A stretch of DNA of 64,000 nucleotides from Fragum whitleyi (lineage: Eukaryota; Mollusca; Bivalvia; Cardiida; Cardiidae): positions 3,781,501-3,845,500 of the forward strand of contig OX411552.1 of NCBI GenBank assembly GCA_948146395.1, given 5' to 3'. Positions within the stretch are counted from its first letter, which is position 1. Each line of letters starts with the position of its first letter. Below are positions 11,905 to 23,900 of this stretch, piece after piece. Under the pieces are notes generated by a model. The model saw only the letters and a list, made by a program, of their open reading frames with translations. It had not been told where the DNA came from and searched no databases. Both the position numbers and the translations under genes were made by a program.

Positions 11905-13785
11905 CAAGAGGGCCATAGTGGCCCTAAATCGCTCACCTGATTTAACTGTCTTAGATCTGAATTCTTGACCTCATTAATGAAATTACTTCCTTTCAATGTT
12001 GTCTGAGATTTCACGAAGACAATCCTTTCGACCAGTTTTCAGGTTGATTGACCCAAAATTAGGCCTCTGGAGTTTCCACAAGCTTTTTCTAAGATTTGTC
12101 CTTGTGACCTAGGTTTTGACCCCATTTGGCCCAATTTTAAATTTGACCCAGATTTCATTAAGATTAGCATTCTGACTAATTTGCAAGTTGATTTGGCTTA
12201 AAATGTGGCTTCTAGAGTGTCCACAAGGTTTTTCTAAAATTTGACCCCGTGACCTTGATTTTGACCCAACTTGACCAAATTACAAACTTGTCAAAGATTT
12301 CATCAAGATAATCATTTTGACCCATTTTGAGATTGATTGGGCTGAAAATATGGCTTTTAGAGTGTCCACAAGGGTTTTCAAAGATTTGACCCCGTGACCT
12401 ATTTTTGACCCCACCTGACCCTACTTCGAACATGTCCAAGATTTCATCAAAATAATTATTCTGACCAAATTCCAGGTTGATTGGGCTAAAAATGTGGCTT
12501 CTAGAGTGTCCACAAGATTTTTCTAAGATTTGACCCAGTGACCTTGTTTTTGACCCCACTTGACCCAATTTCGAACTTGTCCGAGATTTAATCAAGATAA
12601 TCATTCTAACCAATTTTCAGGTTGAATGGGCCAAAATTGTGGCTTCTAGAATGTCCACAAGGTTTTTCTAAGATTTTACCCTGTGACCTAGTTTTTGACC
12701 CCACTTGAACAAATTACAAACTTGTGCAAAATTTCATCAAGATAATCATTCTGACCAAATTCCAGGTTGATTGGGCTGAAAATGTGGCTTCTAGAGTGTC
12801 CACAAGGTTTTTCTAAAATTTGACCCCGTGACCTAATTTTTGACCCGACTTGACCCAATTTCGAACTTGTCACAGATTTAATCAAGATAATCATTCTCAA
12901 CAATTTTCAGGTTGATTGGGCTGAAAATGTGGCTTCTAGAGTGTCCACAAGGTTTTTCAAAGATTTGACCCTGTGACCTAGTTTTTGACCCCACTTGACC
13001 CTACTTCAAACTTGTCCGAGATTTTATCAAGATAATCATTCTGACCAATTTACAGGTTGATTGGGCTAAAAATATGGCAACTAGAATGTCCACAAGTTTT
13101 TTCCAAGATTTGACCCTGTGACCTAGTTTTTGACCCCACCTGAACAAATTACAAACTTGTGCAAAATTTCATCAAGATAATCATTCTGACCAATTTTGAT
13201 TTTGAGATTGATTGGGCTGAAAATGTGGCTTCTAAAGTGTCCACAAGGTTTTTCTAAGATTTGACCCCGTGACCTAATTTTTGACCCCACTTGACCCAAT
13301 TTCGAACTTGTCACAGATTTAATCAAGATAATCATTCTCACCAATTTTCAGGTTGATTGGGCTAAAAATGTGGCTTCTAGAGTGTCCACAAGGTTTTTCA
13401 AAGATTTGACCCTGTGACCTAGTTTTTGACCCCACTTGACCCTACTTCAAACTTGTCCAAGATTTCATTAAGATAATCATTCTGATCAAATTCCAGGCTG
13501 ATAGGGCTAAAAATGTGGCTCCTAGAGTGTCAACAAGGTTTTTCTAAGATTTGACCCTGTGACCTAATTTTTGACCCCACTTGACCCAATTTCGAACTTG
13601 TCCGAGATTTTATCAAGATAATCATTCTGACCAATTTTCAGGTTGATTGGGCAAAAAATGTGGCTTCTAGAGTGTCCACAAGGTCAATGTTGACGACGCA
13701 CTGACGCACGACGCACTATGGACGACGGACATCACACAACCCCAAAAGCTCACCTTGAGCACTTCGTGCTCAGGTGAGCTAAAAA
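11905..13785 (+). repeat. CTCACCTG-type repeat with 145-bp tandem array
   Basis: Head ACAAGAGGGCCATAGTGGCC with CGCTCACCTGA; tail GAGCACTTCGTGCTC then AGGTGAGCTAAAA. Between them are about 12 units of 144-146 bp (gtccacaag at 12221, 12365, 12510, 12655, 12800, 12945, 13090, 13241, 13385, 13531 and 13675). Minus-strand ORFs here are frame runs through the array, not genes. Confidence 0.9.
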
Positions 13786-14286
13786 TGTGTACAATAACAT
13801 TGTTTTTGATATGGTAAATCTAGCACTTATAGAGGTGTTTGTTTGATAATACATCAGAAGTTTAAATGCAATCAAATTGAAATCTAACCAAAAACAGATT
13901 CGGAAAATTATTCTTACTATTCAATCAAGCAAACATTCTAAGCAAATAAAACAGCTTTAACAGAGGAAACAAGATATGATTTTCAAAGACAATCACTCCC
14001 TGCCACTTCTGTTTTGCAGAAATAGTGGTTTGAAACAGTATGGGCATTTGAAGTTAAACCAATTTTTAACTTTTTCACATATTATTTGACCTTCAAAAAG
14101 ACCTTTGACCTTGAAGCTAGTATCAACATAAAGGTTTTGTCACAAGCAATTCACATGAGAAATATGAAGTATCTTTCACAAACTAGTCAAAAGTTACTGC
14201 CAATTGTATAGGTTTTTGGGGAAAAAGGGGTGAAGAGATAGGGCAATAATATAACCCTTATCATACAATGCTGGGAGAAAATAGCA

Positions 14287-14292
14287 TTTATT
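14287..14292 (-). terminator. Candidate poly(A) signal of KCC
   Basis: AATAAA on the minus strand, about 520 nt after the stop codon. It is the first canonical hexamer I noticed downstream, but the region is AT-rich and I cannot confirm cleavage here. Confidence 0.3.
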
Positions 14293-14720
14293 GCAGTTAT
14301 TCAATATTTTTTGCAGTAATAAAGCAGCAAAAAAAGTTTTCCAAAATGGAAATTGATATTTTTTTATGTTTATACTGCTGAAAATGATAAATTAATCAAA
14401 ATTTCTATAATATTTTTTCCTTAATTTTGCGATGTTTTACTATGTCAAAGAGAATATGAATAGCAAATTAAAATTATATTGATAATTTTGGCAATATATA
14501 TTGGCCATTCTGGTTCAAAGTTTACCCATAACATAATTAAGTAGAATGCAGAAAGAGTAGGCTTAGAACAGACTGAATAAAAGTGCAGTCTGGTCTCAGT
14601 CTATACTGTCTGCCAAGAATTTGAACACTTTTTGAACAGCACAAGAGGGGTTAATTAGTGAAGACTTTATCTATATATAGATAAAGATAGATATATCTAT
14701 CACTTTGATAAACAATATTC

Positions 14721-14811
14721 AAATGATGTAAAATACAATATGATTTACTGATGATGTAAGATACAATTTGATTGGTTGTTGATGATGTGAGATACAATTT
14801 GATTGGTTGTT
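14721..14811. repeat. 31-bp tandem repeat in the KCC 3' UTR
   Basis: Two nearly identical 31-bp units (14750-14780 and 14781-14811; core GATACAATTTGATTGGTTGTT split by one variable base upstream) and a decayed third unit at 14721-14749. The array abuts the stop codon, so its copy number would vary the start of the 3' UTR. Confidence 0.85.
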
Positions 14812-14813
14812 GA

Positions 14814-14905
14814 TCATGAGTAGATGGTGATGACCTCACTTCCACTTCCTCTGACCATGAGAACACGATCTAAACCCTCCGTCAAAACTTCCAAAAATTC
14901 CATAT
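14814..14905 (-). CDS. KCC exon 22 (C-terminus and stop)
   Basis: 92 nt, phase 1 in. It encodes (Y)[19 protein letters not shown] then [10 protein letters not shown] and TGA, the standard KCC C-terminus. The acceptor is TGTTTTTAG, preceded by the branch-like ACCTTAAC 9 nt upstream. The 3' UTR begins at 14813 and starts inside a 31-bp tandem repeat. Confidence 0.96.
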
Positions 14906-17900
14906 CTAAAAACAGTTAAGGTTGATAGCATCTTCAAAACTTTATATAAATTGTTTTTATACATCTATTGAACTGACTACTTTTGAATGGTCTGTTTATA
15001 TTGTAAGTTGGACATAAAATTAACAATAATTCTACTATAAACAATTAGAAATTCAAACTACAAAAACAACAACAACAATAACAATCTGTTTCAAAGCAAT
15101 CTAATACCCCCCACCAGCCCTTTGTCTTGGTTGTCATTGTGTAAAGTTTAATGATTCACTCCAGTTTTGGGTTTGAGTCTACAAATGAAAAAGGTCTGAA
15201 GACAAACAGACAGACAAATGGCCAGACAGAGAGGGTAAAACCATTATACCTCCCCCCTCTTCTTTGTAGGTGGGAGGTATAATTATACTGCTGATAGTAA
15301 GGTTTTAGCTAATTTCAATCAAAGTCTTGAAATAATAGGTGCAACCCCCTTCCTTGTATACTCAAACCCAGAAATCATGGATCCATCTCAGTTCTATTAG
15401 CAATCTACACAGCATTTCATTCTTTCATAATGTAGAATTGTAGAATGGTAATACTAGATATCGAGGGTTCAGTACAAGACTGTACTAAGTGTATATACAA
15501 TGTATATACACTTAGTACAGTCTTGTACTAATTCCTCTATATATTCAGTAGTTTAGTAAAGGATACAGTTCAATTCTCCTTCCTCTCGTTTAGGTGGGGC
15601 AGGTAGATTTAGGATCACAAGTTTGGCTTCATGAGATTTCTCTATTATAACTTCATTTAATCTAACAGCTGTGTGCATTCTTCTCACATTCTTCTGGTCT
15701 CTGCATGGAATTGAAAATAAACATACACGTTTAAACAAGAGCACCACCTACAATTGGAAAGCCAGAGGCCCTAGAGGGACAGTATTGCTCTACTTACAGC
15801 TGTGTGCAATCTATCACATTCTTCTGGTCTCTACATTGAAATAATTTAATTTCATTTATTTCTGTCAAGTTTTCTAAAAAAATATGATTCACTTAATCCT
15901 TGTTATGCCGAATAAAAGCATTGTCAAAATTGGAGCAAAACAAAAGTACTGACAGCACTAGACGGCTAATTTGAGTCAGTATTTCCATTGAAAACTTCAT
16001 TTTTAAGTTTTTCTGGTTTAAGAAGGAATGTCAGGTGGAATAAACTAAGATCAGACTTTGTAAATATGTCCTGTCAAAGCAGGATTACTCCGGGTTCAGC
16101 AAAGGCTGCAATTTTGTTTTAACTTACGGTTTAATTTCGAGAACATTTCTGTTAATGGCCGACGCCATTTCCTCCATAGATATAGACGTGCCCCCTGACA
16201 CTCTTGATGGTGTAAATGTATACTGGTTCCTGTCTGATAACTTTTCTTCATCTGTTGTACTACTCTCCTCTAACACGGGATCCAGCAATACTGTAAAGGA
16301 AAATAGACTGGACACATTACAAAATAGCTCTTACAATAAGCCCATCAGTAACAAGTGTACATTTGTGATAAAAAAAAGGTGCAACAAAATAAAGCATGAA
16401 ATATGTTAAAATTGCATACTGAGGGCTTCTTTAGGTAGAAAAAATTGATAAGAAAGGAGAAAATTTTAGTTTTAATCAATTTCACAATCTGAGTTATTTT
16501 TAACTTCAATTTGGAACTTTTTTAACTCTTATATTTCCTTTAACTGAACAATTAACCTTGAAAAAAAACTTGTTTGCATGTTGAAAATCCAGTTGGATGT
16601 TGATAAAAATTAGAATGACAAATCTAAATCCCTCTTATTATCATTAAAGTTACTTCTATCAATGGGTTAGAAACTTAAATGAAAAATACCAGTGGCAGAT
16701 GGAGGGATTCTACTGGGGAGTTTGATGTTGGCCTATATTTCAAGTAATTAGTCCCATAGTAACCCTCTCTATATAGATAGGGAAACTATGGAACTAATTG
16801 CTCAAACTTTGTACATTACATATATTTTATTTGTAGAATTTCAAGATCTTGTGATTCAACTCCTGAGACACTACAAAAAGTGGTTGTTTTGCAAAGTTTT
16901 GATTGATTTTGTCCACTACTTTGGTGTCATTTGGATACAGAGGGGGATAAGTTTGAACCCGTGGAACCCCCTCTGGATCTGCCCATAATAACAACTGTCT
17001 AACCTTTTATATCCTTAGGAGCTGCACCATGACTTTTATCAACAATGGTTTGAGGTTCCATGACTTTATTATTTTTCACATTTACACGCATATTTTTCAA
17101 CATTTCTGTTCGCTGTTCCATCATTAGAGTTCTCTCATAGGTATAAGCCGTTATATCCTTCTCGGCCTGATAAAGAGATGATGGTCCTAGATTGCTCACC
17201 TGTGTCTCTTTGACTCACATTAGTTAAATAGGCAGATGTCATAAGGGAGATAATTTCTACATAAGATCAATACCATGGAATGTTTTCAGCCAAGAGCAAG
17301 ACAGATATGCCTTTTTGCCCTTTGATTTTATGTAAAACGGGATGCCCACCGGTGGAGCCCAAATGTGATCCAAGGGTCTTGATATGATGATGCTACAAAC
17401 AAAATATGAAAGCTGTCTTCCTTCTGGTTTTGGAGAAGAAGATTTTTTAAGGTTTTCCTATTTTCACCCATTGTGCTCAGATGAGCTAAAAGGGTTGTGC
17501 CTGAGTCACCAGGAGCCCAAATATGATCCTAGTGTCTTGATATGAACCAGCTTGGTAGAGGTCCACTAGATGATGCTACATACCAAATATGAAAGCTCTC
17601 TGCCTTCTGGTTTCAGAGAAGAAAATTTTTGAAGATTTTCATATTTTCACCCTTTTAGTTAAGGGTAAAGGGTTTCTTCTGGTTTCAGAGAAGAAGATTT
17701 TTAAAGATTTTCATTTTATTACCCTTTGTGCTCAAAAGAGCTAAAATGGATGTGCCTGGGTGGAGCCCAAATATGATCCCAAGATCTTAATATGAACAAA
17801 CTTGGAAGAGGCCTACTAGGTGATGCTACATACCAAATATGAAAGCTGTCTGCCTTCTGGTTTCAGAGAAGAAGACTTTTTAAGATTTTCGCTCTTTGAT

Positions 17901-20900
17901 TCTATGTAAAAAGGGTTGCGCCTTGGTGGAGCCCAAATATGACCCCAGGGTCTTGAAATGAACATTCTTGGTAGAGGTCCACTAGATGATGCTACATACC
18001 AAATATGAAAGCTGTCTGCCTTCTGGTTTCAGAGAAGAAGATTTTTGAAGATTTTCATTTTTTCACCCTTTTTTTAAGGGTAAAGGGTAAGTTAAGGGTG
18101 GATTTAATTTATTTGAACAGCTTTGGTAGAGCTTGACCCAAGGAACATCAAGATTGGCCCATTTATTTAGGAGGAGAAGATGTTTAAAGAAATTGTGGAC
18201 AACCCATAACGGACGACGCATGACTGCCGCCGGACATTGTACAATCACAATAGCTCACCTTGAGCACTTTGTGCTCAGGTGAGCTAAAAAAGAAAATCAG
18301 GTGGTGTAGACTATGAACAGACTGCACATATGTGCTGGCTAATCTTTGTCTATACCTCCTGCCAAAAAAAAGAACAGGATTAATCTGGGCTCATCACCAC
18401 AAGAGGAAATATTAAACCTAATCATTAATCTAAACTGGAAGTGAAATGTGTAACTCTGCCCTTTTCTGCCATTATTACAAAACGTTTTTTGGCTGTTAAT
18501 GAATTCCTATAATGACCCGAAAAGATACATTATATGATAAACTACAGTCAAACCTGTGTTAGCGGCCACATGTATTCAGCAAGCAACCTGTCTTAAGCAA
18601 GCGGCCACTGAGTTCCCAAATGAAACAATTGCACTGAAATTGACCTGTATTAAGCAAGCCCCTGTCTTAAGCAAGCACTTTTTGAATGTCCTTTGGGTGC
18701 TTGCTTAAGACAGGTTTGACTGTATGTCATTCTATCAAGATTATATTTCTCTAGTGTAAATGACTTCTAATCATATGCCTTTCAATACACATAGTATGAG
18801 GACAAGTAACTTACCATTTCTACCACCTCTACATCAGCTTGTATACGTAGTTGATACATAAACTTTTCTAAATCTTTCTTCATCTGTATGGTGTTATCTT
18901 CAAGCTCTAAACAACAACTCAAGGAAAACATAGTAAATTTAGTAACCTTTTAATAAGATTTATTTATTGCCTCAATAGAAAATAATCTGAAGGATTTGTA
19001 GAAAAATGAAAAAACAAAACTAATTCAAATGTTATTATACTGTTCAAAGAAATTATGTCAACATGGTCAATAGCTTAATTAAGTTTTTCTTGATTTATCA
19101 AAATGGTAATATCTCAAAAGTAGGATATATCGTTTATGCATTCAAATAATTTCTTGTGACAGCATATTTTTTGCAATGTAACTCCACAATGTTATATAAA
19201 TCCATGATATCTGAAGAAATGACTATAAATTAATGGCTCAGTAAGTGACAACTGTTTCAAGCTGAGCCATCGATATGTACAGTGTAAAAGGATACGAGCC
19301 ACAGTGAACACCCTTAGTTTACAGTTCTTCCATGTTTTATGTTGTTTTAATAAGAAAGGCAGCAACATCAGTAAACCTCCATCATGTATATACAGTTAAG
19401 GAAACATTTGATACAAAGGAAATTGTTACAAACAATATTTCTGTTCTATGAGAACTTTGTACAAATCTATCAAAATTTTCTGTACAACCAAATCATTCAC
19501 ATTCATTGGAATGGCGATATATAATTCTTTTTAAAACTTAAGATATTAGGTCAATAGTCTCTTATTTACATCATGATCATAACTAATGCCAGAGTTTACG
19601 AATGCATTAGAAAGGCAATGAATCCTAACCATTACTATCTGCTTTTACAGCTTGGTGAACTGGAGTTCTGCCTGTAAATTTCCTGTCCAAATACCCCGAT
19701 ACACAAAATGCCTCAAAAGGGGCTCAAACCCCTAATCATCAATTTACAAGTCAGACATGCAAGCAAACAAGCAAGACAACTATATCTAGCTTATCACAAG
19801 CAGGCTTGACAATTAGGGTTTTTCTTCCTCCTTTTGAAGAGGTAATTTAAGAAGGGGGGAGGGGGATCAATAAACTTGATGGCTCAGCACGAAACAGTTG
19901 TTACTGCCCATATGTTTATGGGCAGTTACAACTTTTTTTCACTGAGCCATCAATATGTTGTGGATACTCATTGGAGTAGGCTCTGTGAGCCAATTCCAAT
20001 GAGTACACACAACATACGGTTATGGAAACATTATCTAAATAACTGCTTCTAAAATCCAAATCCCCCTCTATCTTTAGCTCTCAGTTGTAGCAGATTTCAT
20101 TACAAGTTTCTCTAAAATTAAGGATATGTACAATCCACCAAACATCGATAGTTCCTCTCAGTTTTTCTGTGCTCTCTGGAAACGCGTTGGCTCCCTTGAT
20201 CACTAATAAAGCCATCTGACCTGCACCTATATTGTTTACTGTCTCTGAAATAAACATGAGGAAGTTCATTTGTAAGTATTTAATTATAAGCCCTGCCCTG
20301 CCACGCCAATATTTATGGGCCAATCAAATCTGTACTCTCTGGAAATGCATTAGCTCCCTTGATCACTAATAATGCCATCTGACCTGCACCTATATCAATT
20401 TCTGTCTCTGAAACAAGACATATATATTCTTAGTTAAGACCTAAAAGCATTGGCTCCCTTGATCACTAATAAAGCCATCTGACCTGCACCTATATCAATT
20501 TCTGTCTCTGAAACAAGACATATATATTCTTAGTTAAGACCTAAAAGCATTGGCTCCATTGATCACTAATAAGGCCATCTGGCCTGCACCTATATTATTT
20601 ACTGTCTCTGAAACAAGACATATATATTCTTAGTTAAGACCTAAAAGCATTGGCTCCATTGATCACTAATAAGGCCATCTGGCCTGCACCTATATTATCT
20701 ACTGTCTCTGAAACAAGACATATATATTCTTAGTTAAGACCTAAAAGCATTGGCTCCCTTGATCACTAATAAAGCCATCTGACCTGCACCTATATTGTTT
20801 ACTGTCTCTGAAACAAGACATATATATTCTTAGTTAAAACCTAAATGGGTTAGCTCCCTTGATTACTAATAAAGCCATCTGACCTGCACCTATATTGTTT

Positions 20901-23900
20901 ACTGTCTCTGAAATATACTTGAGGAATTTCATTCGCAGCAAGTTATTTATTTACTAGTGAAAGTTGAATTTATATCATATGGAAAATTGTCACTAGATAC
21001 ACCTGTTATACTGCTGGACCTCTAAGTATGAAAATCGACAAAGGGACATGATTAAAGAATTATACTAGGTAGAGCTTTCGTTCTTGTGCACTGCACTCTG
21101 TAACCATCAGAGAAACAGAACTTCAAATTTGCAAGTCAATCGGACATAAAGTGACATACTTATGCTCCAGACAAAGAAGTTGACCCCATCTGCCCAATAT
21201 GATACCAGGCATCCAAACACCACACCTGATCACACCAGTCTTTCAATGGGTGTATAAAAATCCTAATTATATGTAGAATTACAATTTTCCTTACACAATT
21301 TATTGTATGAAAGAGCTTTTGTTTAATACCATTTTAAGATATATCTATAGAAAAGCATTTTCGAAATGGTGGCGGTAATATCCCATATGCGTAAATGGAG
21401 TAGAGTTTAACACAGTTTATCGACAAAATCAACAAAGTCTTAGTCATTATCATACTAGAATTTTATTAAGAGGAAACTAAATGCACAAGCCATATTATAT
21501 CCCCTTGATTTGAAATTCAGGGCAAAAACTAAAAGACTTCCTCGAAAGCACATACTCTGCTAACATGCATCAGTTTAACACTCTTAGTTTGGAAAGTGAA
21601 TATATGATGACATATTGTATTACCTAGAAATACTTTATAACTTCTCTCATCTGTGTTATGTCTCCATCCATAAGGCCATCCCAACATTACTGTATTATGT
21701 CTTAAACCACCTAAACCAGAATTTTGGACCCTGAAAATTTAAAGATATTAATTTTTTGTCAAGCAATTGCCTCATCCAGATCAGTAAGATGGACAAATAC
21801 ATATTCAAATCTAGATTTAATGAGATTATTCTTAACTTTATAAAATAGCCCTAGGAAATTGTTGAAATAACAAGATGTTTTTGTGAAACACGAATGCCCC
21901 CATAACAGTGATCTCTCCATAAGGCAAAGGTTAAAGTTTTCGGGGTTAAGTTTTCGGACAGACAGACGGACAGACAGACAGACGGACATGAGTAAAACAA
22001 TATGCCCCAGATCTCTCTATACGGGAGCATAATAAAAGTAAAAAAAGTCCATGTACAAGGCACATAGAATTAATGTACTTATAACCTATTTTTGCAACTG
22101 TAACTAGTGATTTTTAATTGTGCGGAAGCACAATTAGAGTGGTTCTGCCCGGGTTGTATCCAATGAAAATTGCAAAATAACCTTTTTTCCAACTCATGTC
22201 AATTTTGTAAACAGTTTGTTTCGAAAATTGCTGGCATAAATTGAGCTTCTTATTTTCTCTAGTTGTTAATTAGTGTTTTATTTACAGTGCATTCCATGAA
22301 GGGTTTAATAGTTCATTAATTTAGCTAAATAACAGAATATTTACATTAGTTTACTAAAATGCAGTTGTAAATTTGCACTTCGTACCTATGAGGGAAAAAG
22401 CTACAGAGATGGATTGTGGGATGAATAACCTAATACCCTCTCTTTGGAATAACCCCTTATAATTCACCTATTAACCTTTTTACTATTTACAAAGTGTAAG
22501 TGCATTGTGTCACTCCTCGCTCTATAGCTTTATCTTGGTGTATTTGTCTATGTCTGCCTGTGATTTATCTACATGTACATTTCTGAAAACTTATTACTAC
22601 AACTCTTCAAGAAGTGGCACGAGATAAATTTTCCAAAGACCTACAATACAGAATGCTTAGCGTGTTTTTCAAGGAGCTTTTTAGCATCAAAAGAATGGAG
22701 ATATATTCCCGTGTATATTCAAACCTAAAACTATGATTGAAGCAAATTCCATTTCTTATATTTAGCAGTTAGATGTTGAATTAATTTTGAAAAAGTCCTT
22801 GATAAAATATTTGTCTAATGAACGTTTCCCACAAGTTTTTGGGATAACTTTAAAAGTGGCATGTATGGTTTGACTATATCTGCAACGATAACTTGGTTTG
22901 GATTTTTTGTCTATTTATTTATTTTTTGTTTCAATGCTATATATACAAAAACTCCTGAAACAACAATAAGCAGTTCAGCCATTCAGTACCGCACAATTAC
23001 AGTGCTTACAGCACTTTGATTAAATAAGAGCACCACCTACAGATTCCTACACTTGGCTGATGAGTGTTGGATTGTGGATAAAAATCTAATTAAAAAAAGG
23101 GACATTATTTGCCAAACTAGAAAGCCATGAATGGCTTGAGTCGCTCCAAAGGCTTGAAATTCTTGAAATAGCAAATCTAAGGTTTGCCTAGATTTTATGA
23201 TATTTTGGGTTCTACTGATGTTGAAATGAAATTCAAAGTTTCAACTATATAACATATAGAGAAATGACCTCTATCCATAAAAGACATATTTTTCATCCAA
23301 TGACATTAATTTTTCACTGCATGATAAAAGTTCACTCTAGAATCATTCCAGTGAAATTTGGTTGATATCCATCAATATACATTCTGTGAAAATGGTTTTT
23401 AAAGTTTCCACTATATAACATATAGAGAAATGACCTCCGCCCATAAAAGACATATTTTTCATCCAATGACATTAATTATAGGTAGACTGATAAAAGTTCT
23501 CTCAAGGATCATTCCAGTGAAATTTAGTTGATATCCGTTAGTTACATTCTGAGAAAATAATTTGCAAAGTTTCCACTATATAACATATAGAGAAATGACC
23601 TCCGCCCATAAAATACATATTTTTCATCCGATCACAATAATTTTTGGTAGACTGATTAAAGTCCACTCAAGGATCATTCCAGTGAAATTTGGTTGATATC
23701 CATTGGTTACATTCTGAGAAAATAATTTGCAAAGTTTCCACTATTTTACATATAGAGAAATGACCTCCGCCCATTTAATGCTTATTTTTCATCTGATCAC
23801 AATAATTTTTGGTACACTAATAAAAGTTCACTCAAAGATCATTCCAGTAAAATTTGGTTGATATTCATCAATTACATTCTGAGAAAATGATTTGCAAAGT

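Noticed and set aside
12212..13344. Minus-strand ORFs of 71-133 residues with repeated phrases
   Set aside because: They run through the 145-bp tandem array and change frame between units (145 is not a multiple of 3). Same words appear in non-coding copies elsewhere.
20330..20905. Regular 100-bp array as a CRISPR array
   Set aside because: Repeats fill the whole unit without unique spacers, and the DNA is clearly eukaryotic and derived from exon 16.
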